64,000 bases of DNA from Dyadobacter psychrophilus (GCF_900167945.1 NZ_FUZA01000007.1:124001-188000); one strand, 5' to 3'. Shown: positions 8,365 through 16,799, counted from the first letter of the stretch. Program-made: numbers and translations. The notes: generated by a model from the sequence alone, not told the origin.

Positions 8365-8922
8365 CTACTTTTTAGAAGCAGACTTTCCAGCCTTGCGACG
8401 AACAACTTCACCAACGAAACGAATACCCTTACCTTTGTAAGGCTCAACCTTACGAAGCGATTTGATCTTCGCAGCAACAGAACCAATTAGTTCTTTGTCA
8501 ATTCCTTCCAGGATCACCTTCGGGTTCTGTCCTTTTTCAGACGTAGTCGAAAGTTTAATTTCTTCTGGAATCGCCATGAAAATATTGTGAGAATAACCAA
8601 GTTGAAGTTCCAGCACATTATTTGCCGCACTTGCTTTGTAACCAACCCCAATAATTTCCAATTCTTTTTTATAACCAGCGTCTACGCCAATGACCATGTT
8701 ATTGATCAAAGACCGATACAAGCCATGAAGTGCCTTGTGGCGCTTTTGCTCGGTCGGGCGGCTTACTTTCAATTCGCTCCCCTCGATTTCTACACTGATA
8801 TCGCTGTCAACAACTTGCGTAAGTGTTCCCTTAGGTCCCTTAACCGACACCACATTACCTTCTGCAACTGACACAGAAACGCTTGAAGGCAAAACGATAA
8901 TTTTATTTCCTATACGTGACAT
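8365..8922 (-). CDS. rplF: 50S ribosomal protein L6
   Basis: L6 sits near the sarcin-ricin loop and the factor-binding site. The 185 aa protein has two copies of the L6 fold, begins MSRIGNKIIVLPSSVSV and carries the C-terminal signature EPYKGKGIRFVGEVVRRKAGKSA. It lies between rpsH and rplR. Confidence 0.98.
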   Translation of the reverse strand: MSRIGNKIIVLPSSVSVSVAEGNVVSVKGPKGTLTQVVDSDISVEIEGSELKVSRPTEQKRHKALHGLYRSLINNMVIGVDAGYKKELEIIGVGYKASAANNVLELQLGYSHNIFMAIPEEIKLSTTSEKGQNPKVILEGIDKELIGSVAAKIKSLRKVEPYKGKGIRFVGEVVRRKAGKSASKK

Positions 8923-8943
8923 TTCCTGAATAACTTTTAAATA

Positions 8944-9342
8944 TTAATACACGAAACATAACACCTCTCCACCCACATTCAGCGTCTTAGCTTCCTTGTC
9001 AGTCATAACTCCTTTAGAAGTAGAAATGATAACAGTTCCTAATCCACCCAATACGCGTGGTAGCGTTGATGAACCTGAATATTTACGAAGTCCAGGCTTA
9101 CTAACCCTCTCCAATTTCACAATTGCAGATTGCTTTGTCACAGGATTGTATTTCAAAGCTATTTTGATTACACCCTGAGGACCTACTTCGTCAAATTTAT
9201 AACTCTGAATATACCCTTTATCAAAAAGTACTTTAGTTATTTCTTTTTTTATGTTGGATGCAGGTATCTCAACAACCCTGTGCTTCGCTTTGATAGCGTT
9301 TCTGAGTCTCGTCAGATAATCTGCTATGGGATCCGTTAACAT
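8944..9342 (-). CDS. rpsH: 30S ribosomal protein S8
   Basis: S8 binds helix 21 of 16S rRNA and in many bacteria represses the spc operon. The family N-terminus MLTDPIADYLTRLRNAIKAKH starts at the ATG at 9342, giving 132 aa. The open frame extends further upstream, into the rpsN gap and gene, but that stretch is not S8-like. The C-terminal signature STSKGVMTDKEAKTLNVGGE is present. A candidate internal promoter lies just upstream. Confidence 0.97.
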   Translation of the reverse strand: MLTDPIADYLTRLRNAIKAKHRVVEIPASNIKKEITKVLFDKGYIQSYKFDEVGPQGVIKIALKYNPVTKQSAIVKLERVSKPGLRKYSGSSTLPRVLGGLGTVIISTSKGVMTDKEAKTLNVGGEVLCFVY

Positions 9343-9381
9343 TTTTATGCCTAGTTTAAACACCCCTTTGAAACGGGAGTG

Positions 9382-9389
9382 CAAAGTTA
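9382..9389 (-). promoter_or_regulatory. Candidate internal promoter (-7 element) before rpsH
   Basis: In the 76 bp gap between rpsN and rpsH the minus strand reads TAACTTTG followed by C, a full match to TAnnTTTG. The predicted leader is about 33 nt. No TTG is found 17-23 nt upstream, so this may be a weak internal promoter or chance. Confidence 0.35.
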
Positions 9390-9418
9390 AGTAATTGAAA
9401 TCAGAATTGAAAGTATTC

Positions 9419-9688
9419 TTACCAACTTGATTTTGTAACACCCGGAATCTTGCCGTCAGACGCCATATCCCGGAACAGAACTCTGGAAATTCCGAACTTC
9501 CGCATGTAACCCCGAGGCCTTCCCGTGATTTTGCACCTATTATGTAGACGAACAGGAGAAGAGTTACGTGGTAATTTATCCAAACCAACCCAGTCACCAG
9601 CAGCTTTTAATTTTGTACGCTTTTCAGCAAATTTAGCTACAAGTGCCTCTCTTTTTCTCTCCCGTGCTTTAACTGATTCTTTTGCCAT
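9419..9688 (-). CDS. rpsN: 30S ribosomal protein S14, zinc-free form
   Basis: S14 is part of the 30S head. The 89 aa protein (MAKESVKARERKREALVAKF, then SPVRLHNRCKITGRPRGYMRK and ISRVLFRDMASDGKIPG) has a single cysteine, so it lacks the CxxC pairs of the zinc-binding S14 type. It lies between rplE and rpsH. Confidence 0.97.
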   Translation of the reverse strand: MAKESVKARERKREALVAKFAEKRTKLKAAGDWVGLDKLPRNSSPVRLHNRCKITGRPRGYMRKFGISRVLFRDMASDGKIPGVTKSSW

Positions 9689-9714
9689 TGTCGGTAAATA
9701 TCTTATATTAAGAA

Positions 9715-10275
9715 TTATCCTTGTTTGTTCGCATTTGTAAATGGCATACCCAGTGCCTTCAACAATTCATAACTTTCTTCGTCCGAATTAGTTGAAGTAA
9801 CGAATGTGATATCCATACCGGTAATTTTATTCACCTTTTCTATACTAATCTCAGGAAAAATGATTTGCTCTTTAACACCGAACGTATAATTTCCGCGTCC
9901 GTCAAATCCTTTATCACTGATACCTTTGAAGTCCCTTACACGAGGCATTGCAATTGCAGTCAAACGATCAAGAAACTCATACATACGATCGCCACGAAGT
10001 GTAACCTTTGCTCCAATCGGCATGTTTTCACGCAACTTGAAGTTAGAAACCGCTTTCTTAGAAATTGTTGCTATTGCCTTTTGACCGGTGATCTGGCTCA
10101 ATTCTTCAACACCAGTATCAACCAATTTTTTGTCTGCCACCGCTGCACCAATTCCCTTATTGATAACTATCTTAGTCAAACGAGGAACCTGCATTACTGA
10201 CTTGTACTGAAACTTGTCTTTCAGCTGCGAAACAACTTCGCTTACATACTTTTCTTTTAATCTCGGCTGTGCCAT
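9715..10275 (-). CDS. rplE: 50S ribosomal protein L5
   Basis: L5 binds 5S rRNA and contacts the P-site tRNA. The family start MAQPRLKEKYVSEVV corresponds to the ATG at 10275 (186 aa); 16 extra upstream codons in the open frame are not conserved. Visible motifs are KIVINKGIGAA, MPIGAKVTLRGDRMYEFLDRL and the C-terminal DITFVTSTNSDEES. It lies between rplX and rpsN. Confidence 0.97.
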   Translation of the reverse strand: MAQPRLKEKYVSEVVSQLKDKFQYKSVMQVPRLTKIVINKGIGAAVADKKLVDTGVEELSQITGQKAIATISKKAVSNFKLRENMPIGAKVTLRGDRMYEFLDRLTAIAMPRVRDFKGISDKGFDGRGNYTFGVKEQIIFPEISIEKVNKITGMDITFVTSTNSDEESYELLKALGMPFTNANKQG

Positions 10276-10348
10276 CTTTTTGAAGATATTATTGTGGATT
10301 ACCGACCCACCGTTTATATTCAATTCCAGGTTCTAAATGAACAAGGAA

Positions 10349-10690
10349 TTATAAAATATTTCCTGTCTTTTTCGAAAAACGCTGAAGCTTTCCTTTGTCA
10401 TCTGCCTTGCGACCAGTTCTGGTTGCTTCGCCAGTTTTAGGATCAACCACCATTAGGTTACTAATGTGAATTGCACCTTCACGCTTTTCAATGCTTCCTT
10501 GTGGAGTTTGTGCGTTAGGCTTAACATGCTTTGTAATCATGTTAACGCCTTCAACAACAGCTCTAAGCTTCTCGATATCCACTTTCTTGATAACACCAGT
10601 CTCGCCTTTTGCATTGCCTGAGATTACCTTAACAGTATCTCCAGTGCGAATGTGCAACTTAGCCGGTGCCTTTTTATTTTTGCTTTCCAT
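10349..10690 (-). CDS. rplX: 50S ribosomal protein L24
   Basis: L24 starts large-subunit assembly at 23S domain I. The 113 aa sequence has the KOW motif (LHIRTGDTVKVISGNAKGETGVI) and VEGVNMITKHVKPN, followed by QGSIEKREGAIHISNLMVVDP. A short Lys-rich N-terminal extension (MESKNKKAPAK) precedes the domain. It lies between rplN and rplE. Confidence 0.97.
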   Translation of the reverse strand: MESKNKKAPAKLHIRTGDTVKVISGNAKGETGVIKKVDIEKLRAVVEGVNMITKHVKPNAQTPQGSIEKREGAIHISNLMVVDPKTGEATRTGRKADDKGKLQRFSKKTGNIL

Positions 10691-10738
10691 TTTAGATATT
10701 CTCTTATCAGTTCAAAGAAATACTAGAGTTTCGATTTC

Positions 10739-11107
10739 TTACAACACCTCAGGTGCCAGTGAAACGATCTTCATGAATTGCTTTTCGCGCAATTCCCTTG
10801 CAACCGGTCCAAAGATACGAGTACCACGAGGCTCGTCATTGTTGTTTAACAAAACAGCTGCATTATCTTCAAATCTGATGTAGGTTCCATCTTTACGGCG
10901 TACTTCTTTTTTTGTACGAACCACAACGGCTTTTGAAACCGTTCCTTTTTTCATATTGCTCGAAGAAAGAGCTGATTTTACTGTTACGACGATTTTATCG
11001 CCCACTGAGGCATAGCGTTTGCCAGTTCCACCAAGTACACGAATTACGAGTACTTCCTTCGCTCCACTGTTGTCTGCTACCGACAGTCTTGATTCTTGCT
11101 GTACCAT
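10739..11107 (-). CDS. rplN: 50S ribosomal protein L14
   Basis: L14 forms intersubunit bridges and binds the silencing factor RsfS. The 122 aa protein begins MVQQESRLSVADNSGAKEVL and ends IVSLAPEVL, colinear with the family; GTRIFGPVARELRE is the C-terminal signature. It starts 2 bp after the rpsQ stop. Confidence 0.98.
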   Translation of the reverse strand: MVQQESRLSVADNSGAKEVLVIRVLGGTGKRYASVGDKIVVTVKSALSSSNMKKGTVSKAVVVRTKKEVRRKDGTYIRFEDNAAVLLNNNDEPRGTRIFGPVARELREKQFMKIVSLAPEVL

Positions 11108-11109
11108 TG

Positions 11110-11373
11110 TTACTTAGCTCTTTCAAGGATTTCTACTAATCTCCAACGCTTATTCTTACTAAGCGGACGTGTTTCCATCACGCGAATCGTATCACCGATT
11201 CCAACCTGATTGGTTTCGTCATGCACCATAAGCTTGGTAGTTTTAGTCATAAACTTACCATACTTGGCATGCTTCACTTTACGCTCCACAGTGATCACAC
11301 AGGATTTCTCCATTTTGTTGCTCACTACTTTGCCAACTCTTTCTTTACGTAAATTTCTTTCTGTTGCCTCCAT
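11110..11373 (-). CDS. rpsQ: 30S ribosomal protein S17
   Basis: S17 is an OB-fold primary 16S binder. The 87 aa product has RKERVGKVVSNKMEKSCVIT, HDETNQVGIGDTIRVMETRPLS and KRWRLVEILE, all typical. It lies between rpmC and rplN, nearly abutting rplN. Confidence 0.98.
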   Translation of the reverse strand: MEATERNLRKERVGKVVSNKMEKSCVITVERKVKHAKYGKFMTKTTKLMVHDETNQVGIGDTIRVMETRPLSKNKRWRLVEILERAK

Positions 11374-11388
11374 AATTTCTAAACTGAT

Positions 11389-11583
11389 TTACTGTTGGTT
11401 ACTTTTAGCCGACAGCTCGGTTAAGAGTTTTGCAATTTCCTTACGCGAGGTACGAATACGCAAAGGGTTTTCAATTGGTGAAATCGCATGAGCGAATTTC
11501 AATCGCAATAAGCGCTCCCGCTCCTGAGCGATCTGCTCTTTAAGCTGATCTTGCGACAGATCTTTTATTTCTTTACTAGTCAT
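11389..11583 (-). CDS. rpmC: 50S ribosomal protein L29
   Basis: L29 is a two-helix protein near the tunnel exit. The 64 aa sequence contains EIKDLSQDQLKEQIAQERERLLRLKFA and PLRIRTSRKEIAKLLTEL, the family signature. It lies between rplP and rpsQ. Confidence 0.97.
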   Translation of the reverse strand: MTSKEIKDLSQDQLKEQIAQERERLLRLKFAHAISPIENPLRIRTSRKEIAKLLTELSAKSNQQ

Positions 11584-11619
11584 TGCTTTAAATAATTAGC
11601 GTTCTTAATAACATTCGGG

Positions 11620-12051
11620 TTAATTCGCTTCCTGATAATCCCGACGTACAACGAACTTGGTTTTAATTGGCAACTTCTGTGCGGCCAAACGCAATGCTTC
11701 GTTAGCGGTATCCAATGTAACACCAGTTGCTTCGAAGATGATTGTTCCTGGCTTAACCGGTGCTACCCAATATTCAGGAGCTCCTTTACCTTTACCCATA
11801 CGAACTTCCGCTGGCTTCTTGGTAATTGGCTTGTCAGGGAAAACACGAATCCATACCTGGCCTTCACGTTTCATAGCACGAGTCACTGAAATACGTGCAG
11901 CTTCAATTTGACGTGCGGTCAACCAACCTGGTTCAAGCGCTTTGATAGCAAAAGAACCAAATGCGATTTCATGTCCGCGAGTAGCCAAACCATTATAGGA
12001 GCCCTTGCCTTTTTGTTGCTTGCGAAATTTTGTCCTTTTCGGCTGTAACAT
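11620..12051 (-). CDS. rplP: 50S ribosomal protein L16
   Basis: L16 helps position A-site tRNA. The 143 aa protein begins MLQPKRTKFRKQQKGKGSYN and contains ITARQIEAARI-like WLTARQIEAARISVTRAMKR, WIRVFPDKPITKKPAEVRMGKGKG and APVKPGTIIFE. The arginine of the KGAPEYWVAPVKPG region that is hydroxylated in some bacteria was not assigned. It lies between rpsC and rpmC. Confidence 0.98.
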   Translation of the reverse strand: MLQPKRTKFRKQQKGKGSYNGLATRGHEIAFGSFAIKALEPGWLTARQIEAARISVTRAMKREGQVWIRVFPDKPITKKPAEVRMGKGKGAPEYWVAPVKPGTIIFEATGVTLDTANEALRLAAQKLPIKTKFVVRRDYQEAN

Positions 12052-12095
12052 GATTTTAATCTATTTGAACCGGTGCATTACCGGAAAATGTCGGA

Positions 12096-12953
12096 TTACT
12101 TCTTCTTATTCCTATTGTTGTTGTTGCCACCACCGCTGTTATTGCGTTTGCGACGATCTGCTTCGCTTCCGCCACCACCGCCTTCTCCACGAGGTGCTCC
12201 ACCATCACGACCACCACCTCTGCGATCTCTTCCGCCACGATCATTTCCACCACGGTCGTTTCCGCCTGATGCGCTTCTTTCAGCACGGTCAGATGCAGCT
12301 GTTGCAGCACTTGGTGTCAAATCTCTCTTACCGTAAAGCTCTCCTTTGAAGATCCAAACTTTAATACCGATTTTTCCGTAGATCGTTTGTGCTTCTGAGA
12401 TTGCATAATCGATATCAGCTCTCAAAGTGTGAAGAGGAATTCTTCCTTCTTTGTATTCCTCAGTACGAGCCATTTCAGCTCCACCAAGACGACCAGCAAG
12501 ACGAATTTTGATTCCTTGTGTTCCAACCCGCATTGCAGAAGCAATTGACTGCTTCATTGCTCTACGATATGAAATACGAGCCTGAAGTTGTTGAGCGATT
12601 GCTTCGCCTACCAATTTCGCATCGATCTCAGGACGTTTGATCTCATAAATGTTGATCTGAACGTCTTTTCCTGTGATCTTTTTAAGCTCTTCTTTGATTT
12701 TATCAACTTCGCTACCACCTTTTCCAATTACAATACCCGGACGAGCAGTGTGGATTGTTAATGTGATACGTTTCAATGTTCTTTCAATAACTACTTTTGA
12801 GATCGATCCTTTTGGGATACGTGCTTTGATGTAATTACGGATTTTCTCGTCCTCAACTAATTTATCAGAGAAGTCTTTTCCTCCATACCAACTTGACTCC
12901 CATCCTCTAACAATTCCTAGTCTCAGACCTATAGGATTAACCTTTTGTCCCAT
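12096..12953 (-). CDS. rpsC: 30S ribosomal protein S3 with an RGG-rich tail
   Basis: S3 guards the mRNA entry channel. Residues 1 to about 215 are a normal S3: the start MGQKVNPIGLRLGIVRGWES, the KH domain (IVIGKGGSEVDKIKEEL) and the C-terminal domain ending GELYGKRD. Residues from about 216 to 285 form a low-complexity tail of GGNDRGG/RGG-like units, Asp, Asn and a final Lys-rich stretch. The tail almost doubles the usual positively charged extension. In DNA it is a locally repetitive Gly/Arg-coding stretch (about 12,099-12,300). It lies between rplV and rplP. Confidence 0.97.
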   Translation of the reverse strand: MGQKVNPIGLRLGIVRGWESSWYGGKDFSDKLVEDEKIRNYIKARIPKGSISKVVIERTLKRITLTIHTARPGIVIGKGGSEVDKIKEELKKITGKDVQINIYEIKRPEIDAKLVGEAIAQQLQARISYRRAMKQSIASAMRVGTQGIKIRLAGRLGGAEMARTEEYKEGRIPLHTLRADIDYAISEAQTIYGKIGIKVWIFKGELYGKRDLTPSAATAASDRAERSASGGNDRGGNDRGGRDRRGGGRDGGAPRGEGGGGGSEADRRKRNNSGGGNNNNRNKKK

Positions 12954-12972
12954 TCGATATAGATCGTTTTAC

Positions 12973-13362
12973 TTATGATTCGGTGATTACTGATTCTTTG
13001 TCTGCGCTTGCGATAGAAGCAGAAGCATCGTCGATCACGATTGTGATGTGGTTCGAACGCTTACGGATTCTATGTGCTCTTCCTTGCGGTGCAGGGCGCA
13101 AACGCTTTAACATACGTCCACCGTCAATAAATACGGTTTTGACAATAAGATCAGCGTCTTCCAGCTTCGCATCCTCATTCAGTTGTTGCCAGTTAGCAAC
13201 TGCAGAAAGTAAAACTTTGTGCAAAACCGGTGAAGAAGCTCTCGGTTGAAACTTTAATAGTGCCAACGCCTTGCTGACCTTTTGTCCGCGAATCATGTCG
13301 GCTACTAACCTCATTTTGCGAGGAGAAGTAGGCACATCTTTTAATATAGCTCTTGCTTCCAT
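12973..13362 (-). CDS. rplV: 50S ribosomal protein L22
   Basis: L22 has a globular domain and a beta-hairpin reaching into the exit tunnel. The 129 aa sequence shows SPRKMRLVADMIRGQKVSKAL, the loop region VDGGRMLKRLRP (here FIDGGRMLKRLRPAPQGRA) and IRKRSNHITIVI. It lies between rpsS and rpsC. Confidence 0.98.
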   Translation of the reverse strand: MEARAILKDVPTSPRKMRLVADMIRGQKVSKALALLKFQPRASSPVLHKVLLSAVANWQQLNEDAKLEDADLIVKTVFIDGGRMLKRLRPAPQGRAHRIRKRSNHITIVIDDASASIASADKESVITES

Positions 13363-13415
13363 GTTCTTTCAGATATAGGCTCGTTCCTGTGACAGAACCA
13401 GCTATCGTCGACTAA

Positions 13416-13694
13416 TTATTTTCTACCTTTATCTTTTTTTGCTGTGTGGCCACGGAAGTTACGTGTAGGAGAGAATTCTCCCAGTTTGTGACCAACCATA
13501 TTTTCAGTTACATAAACCGGAATAAACTTGTTTCCATTATGCACTGCGAATGTATGCCCGATAAAATCCGGCGATATCATTGAGCGTCGTGACCAGGTTT
13601 TGATTACTGATTTCCGTGAAGCACTGTTCATCACAGTTACTTTGTTCTCAAGACGAAAATCGATATATGGTCCTTTTTTTAATGAGCGTGCCAT
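13416..13694 (-). CDS. rpsS: 30S ribosomal protein S19
   Basis: S19 is part of the 30S head and pairs with S13. The 92 aa sequence begins MARSLKKGPYIDFRLENKV and contains SRRSMISPDFIGHTFAVHNGNKFIPVYVTENMVGHKLGEFSPTR in two family signatures. It lies 9 bp after rplB and upstream of rplV. Confidence 0.98.
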   Translation of the reverse strand: MARSLKKGPYIDFRLENKVTVMNSASRKSVIKTWSRRSMISPDFIGHTFAVHNGNKFIPVYVTENMVGHKLGEFSPTRNFRGHTAKKDKGRK

Positions 13695-13703
13695 GTTATA
13701 CTA

Positions 13704-14528
13704 TTATTTTTTACGACGGCTGATAATCAATTTCTCAGAATGCTTGTTGCGATCACGAGTCTTAAGTCCTTTAGAGAACTGTCCGTTTCTTGATCTAGGC
13801 TGGCCCCCTGATGAGCGACCTTCACCACCACCCATTGGGTGATCGACTGGGTTCATTGCAACACCACGTACACGTGGGCGGCGACCTAACCAACGACGAC
13901 GGCCTGCTTTTCCTAATGCAACATTCATGTGACTTGCATTAGAAACTGTTCCAACTGTTGCGATACAAGTAGAAAGTATCATACGCATTTCGCCAGATGG
14001 CATTTTCAATACTGCGTATTTTCCTTCTCTCGCAACAAGCTGAGCATAAGCTCCCGCGCTACGTGCAAACTGACCACCTTTACCAGGAGTCAACTCGATA
14101 TTGTGAACAATTGTACCAATTGGCATAGAACCTAATGGAAGCGCATTACCAACTTCCGGTGCTACTGAACTGCCTGAAACAATTACTTGTCCCACTTTCA
14201 GTCCGTTTGGAGCAATCACATATCTTTTTTCTTCATCTTCAAACTGCACCAACGCAATACGCGCTGAACGGTTTGGATCGTATTCAATTGAAATTACTGT
14301 GGCTGGTGCATCGAAACGATTTCTTTTGAAATCAATTACACGATACTTCCTTTTATGCCCGCCACCTATATGTCGCATGGTCCTGTGTCCCTGGCTATTA
14401 CGACCACCTGTTCTTTTGATGGTTTCCAGAAGACTCTTTTCAGGTTTCGCCGTTGTGATCTCCTCGAATGTAGGAGCGGAGCGGAAACGCTGACCAGCAC
14501 TTGTCGGTTTTAATTTTTTAACTGCCAT
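13704..14528 (-). CDS. rplB: 50S ribosomal protein L2
   Basis: L2 supports the peptidyl transferase centre and subunit association. The 274 aa protein has the OB-like domain, the SH3-like domain and the conserved C-terminal loop NPVDHPMGGGEGRSSGG with the functionally important His. It lies between rplW and rpsS. Confidence 0.98.
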   Translation of the reverse strand: MAVKKLKPTSAGQRFRSAPTFEEITTAKPEKSLLETIKRTGGRNSQGHRTMRHIGGGHKRKYRVIDFKRNRFDAPATVISIEYDPNRSARIALVQFEDEEKRYVIAPNGLKVGQVIVSGSSVAPEVGNALPLGSMPIGTIVHNIELTPGKGGQFARSAGAYAQLVAREGKYAVLKMPSGEMRMILSTCIATVGTVSNASHMNVALGKAGRRRWLGRRPRVRGVAMNPVDHPMGGGEGRSSGGQPRSRNGQFSKGLKTRDRNKHSEKLIISRRKK

Positions 14529-14569
14529 TTGCTATTAACTCGTCAAAGATTTGAATCGCTCAACTATTC

Positions 14570-14857
14570 TTATGCTTCACCGTAGATATCGATGATTTCA
14601 CCTTCAGCTACTGTTACGATAGCCTTTTTGATAGTTGAAGTTTTTCCACTTACAAACTTACCACCCGATGTACGGGATTTGCTTTTTCCAATGCTGCGCA
14701 TTGTATGAACGCTTTCTACGGTAACCCCGAACAGTTTCTCAATAGCCTTTTTGATCTCTACTTTATTAGAAGTAAGGGACACTTCGAAGGCATATTTTCC
14801 TTGACCACCCTGAGCCGTTACCTTTTCGGTTATAATCGGACGTTTCAGTACACTCAT
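14570..14857 (-). CDS. rplW: 50S ribosomal protein L23
   Basis: L23 sits at the tunnel exit and docks SRP and trigger factor. The 95 aa sequence has LKRPIITEKV, YAFEVSLTSNKVEIKKAIEKLFGVTVESVHTM in family order and a C-terminal VTVAEGEIIDIYGEA. It lies 2 bp after the rplD stop. Confidence 0.97.
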   Translation of the reverse strand: MSVLKRPIITEKVTAQGGQGKYAFEVSLTSNKVEIKKAIEKLFGVTVESVHTMRSIGKSKSRTSGGKFVSGKTSTIKKAIVTVAEGEIIDIYGEA

Positions 14858-14859
14858 GA

Positions 14860-15489
14860 TTATTTGTTCAATTGGGTTTCCAAAATAGACAGAGCAGATT
14901 CACTTATCAAAAGACGGTCTGCATACATCAGGTCATACGTGTTGACCGCGTCCACTGTCGTAACTTTTGCTTTTGGAATGTTACGGCTTGACAGATATAC
15001 ATTGCTGTCAACAGATGGAAGAATTAGAAGTGTTTTGGTATTCACCAATGCAAGTGAATTCAAAACATTCAAATAAGACTTAGTTTTTGGGGCATCAAAT
15101 GTGAATGCTTCAAGAACTGAAATCGAATCAGACTGAGCTTTTGCAGAGAAAGCTGACTTACGAGCCAAAACTTTAACTTTTCTATTGATTTTAAAACCGT
15201 AGTCACGAGGACGTGGACCGAAAATACGACCACCACCTACGAACACCGGAGATTTAATGCTACCTGCACGAGCTCCACCTGTTCCTTTTTGACGTTTGAT
15301 TTTACGAGTAGAGTGATTAACCTCTGCACGTTCTTTAGATTTGTGTGTTCCCTGACGTTGGTTAGCCAAGTACAACTTCACATCGAGATAGATCGCGTGC
15401 GTGTTAGGTTCGATGCCAAAAATTTCTTCAGACACACTTACCTTCTTGCCGGTATCTTCTCCTTTTATATTTAATACGGACAGTTCCAT
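14860..15489 (-). CDS. rplD: 50S ribosomal protein L4
   Basis: L4 reaches into the exit tunnel with a long loop and, in some bacteria, represses the S10 operon at the leader. The 209 aa protein shows the loop region TRKIKRQKGTGGARAGSIKSP and GGGRIFGPRPRDYGFKINRK. It lies between rplC and rplW. Confidence 0.98.
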   Translation of the reverse strand: MELSVLNIKGEDTGKKVSVSEEIFGIEPNTHAIYLDVKLYLANQRQGTHKSKERAEVNHSTRKIKRQKGTGGARAGSIKSPVFVGGGRIFGPRPRDYGFKINRKVKVLARKSAFSAKAQSDSISVLEAFTFDAPKTKSYLNVLNSLALVNTKTLLILPSVDSNVYLSSRNIPKAKVTTVDAVNTYDLMYADRLLISESALSILETQLNK

Positions 15490-15494
15490 CGGTG

Positions 15495-16115
15495 CTATTT
15501 CTCAATGATTAGAAATGAATTCTTTGAACCAGGTACTGAGCCACTAACAACCAAAAGGTTCTGCTCAGGGATCACTTTCAGAATACGTAAATTCTGAATT
15601 TTTACACGATTGTTACCCATGCGTCCACCCATACGAATGCCTTTAAATACACGTGATGGGAATGAACAAGCACCAATCGAACCTGGGTGACGCGCTCTGT
15701 TGTGCTGACCGTGAGTCTGACCACCTACCCCTGCGAAACCATGGCGCTTTACAACACCCTGAAAACCGCGGCCTTTGGCAGAACCAACAACGTCAACAAA
15801 CTCGCCTTCTTCAAAGATATCCGTAACAGATAATGAAGTTCCAAGTTCATGCTCCACTTCAAATTCCTTGAACTCAACCACTTTTTGTTTGGGAGTTGTA
15901 CCGGCTTTCTTGAAGTGGCCAATCATAGGCTGGGAAGAACTTTTCTCTTTCTTTTCACCAAAACCTAACTGAATAGCTTTATAGCCATCCTTTTCTTCGG
16001 ACCTAACTTGTGTAACAACACAAGGACCAGCTTGAATCACAGTACATGCCAGAGCCTGCCCGTCAGCATTGTACAAACTAGTCATTCCGATTTTCTTACC
16101 AATTAAACCAGACAT
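15495..16115 (-). CDS. rplC: 50S ribosomal protein L3
   Basis: L3 helps start large-subunit assembly. The 206 aa protein begins MSGLIGKKIGMTSLYNADGQ and contains the signature GRGFQGVVKRHGFAGVGGQTHGQ and HRHPGSIG-like RARHPGSIGACSFPSRVFKGIRMGGRMG. A promoter motif and a terminator hairpin in the gap from rpsJ suggest this is the first gene of its own transcription unit. Confidence 0.98.
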   Translation of the reverse strand: MSGLIGKKIGMTSLYNADGQALACTVIQAGPCVVTQVRSEEKDGYKAIQLGFGEKKEKSSSQPMIGHFKKAGTTPKQKVVEFKEFEVEHELGTSLSVTDIFEEGEFVDVVGSAKGRGFQGVVKRHGFAGVGGQTHGQHNRARHPGSIGACSFPSRVFKGIRMGGRMGNNRVKIQNLRILKVIPEQNLLVVSGSVPGSKNSFLIIEK

Positions 16116-16166
16116 GTTTTGAAATTAAAATTAGCAGGTAAAACCCTTATTCTTTAAAACGGACTG

Positions 16167-16174
16167 CAAAGGTA
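16167..16174 (-). promoter_or_regulatory. Candidate promoter (-7 element) of rplC
   Basis: The minus strand reads TACCTTTG then CAG, a full TAnnTTTGC match, giving a leader of about 45 nt before the rplC ATG. No TTG stands 17-23 nt upstream. It lies directly downstream of the rpsJ terminator, which supports a new transcription start here. Confidence 0.55.
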
Positions 16175-16230
16175 TGAAATCAAATTCATGCATCCTAGCA
16201 GCTTTAAAATATTTCTCGCTGATAATCAGC

Positions 16231-16263
16231 AAAAAAGGTCAGATGATTTGAACCATCTGACCT
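16231..16263 (-). terminator. Terminator or attenuator between rpsJ and rplC
   Basis: On the minus strand AGGTCAGATG and CATCTGACCT form a perfect 10 bp stem with an 8 nt loop, followed by six T. It lies about 130 bp beyond the rpsJ stop in an unusually long 279 bp gap. It either separates rpsJ from the rplC unit or acts as an attenuator for the downstream ribosomal genes. Confidence 0.8.
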
Positions 16264-16394
16264 CGAATTCTGAGAACTGTCGAATTGTGCCATTAAGCAC
16301 AAGCATTCAACTGCTTTCGTGAGCTCAGATGTGGTTTCCGTAACCGGACCTTCATCCAATTTATGTCTTTGCTTAATCTAATAAGCCTTATCTA

Positions 16395-16700
16395 CTATAC
16401 TTTAATCTCAACATCAACACCGCTTGGCAATTCAAGCTTCATCAATGCATCAACCGTTTTTGCGCTTGTAGAAAAGATGTCTACCAAACGTTTGTAAGTA
16501 CAAAGCTGGAATTGTTCACGTGATTTCTTGTTAACGTGTGGAGAACGAAGAACAGTGAATTTTTCAGTTTTAGTTGGCAAAGGAATTGGTCCACTAACGA
16601 TTGCACCTGTTGCCTTTACTGCTTTTACAATCTTCTCAGCTGACTTGTCAACCAGATTGTGGTCAAACGACCTTAGTTTGATACGAATTTTTTGATTCAT
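16395..16700 (-). CDS. rpsJ: 30S ribosomal protein S10
   Basis: S10 belongs to the 30S head and also serves in Nus antitermination. The 101 aa protein has IRIKLRSFDHNLVDKSAEKIV, GAIVSGPIPLPTKTEKFTVLRSPHVNKKSREQF in order and a C-terminal LPSGVDVEIKV. It follows fusA directly, with no tuf gene between. It is cut off from rplC by a terminator-like hairpin. Confidence 0.98.
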   Translation of the reverse strand: MNQKIRIKLRSFDHNLVDKSAEKIVKAVKATGAIVSGPIPLPTKTEKFTVLRSPHVNKKSREQFQLCTYKRLVDIFSTSAKTVDALMKLELPSGVDVEIKV

Positions 16701-16799
16701 CTTTCTTTATTATTTCCGGTTCTGAGAATACTTGAACGAAACTTGTTCCGACAATCCACAAGTGAAAGAACCATTTACTTCACTTGCTTAATATTTATA

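Noticed and set aside
9343..9597. Extended N-terminus of S8 upstream of 9342
   Set aside because: The extra 85 codons run through the gap into rpsN and do not match S8, whose conserved start is MLTDPIADYL.
12005..12349. His/Arg- and Pro-rich plus-strand frames at the rpsC tail
   Set aside because: They come from reading the repetitive Gly/Arg-coding tail on the opposite strand.
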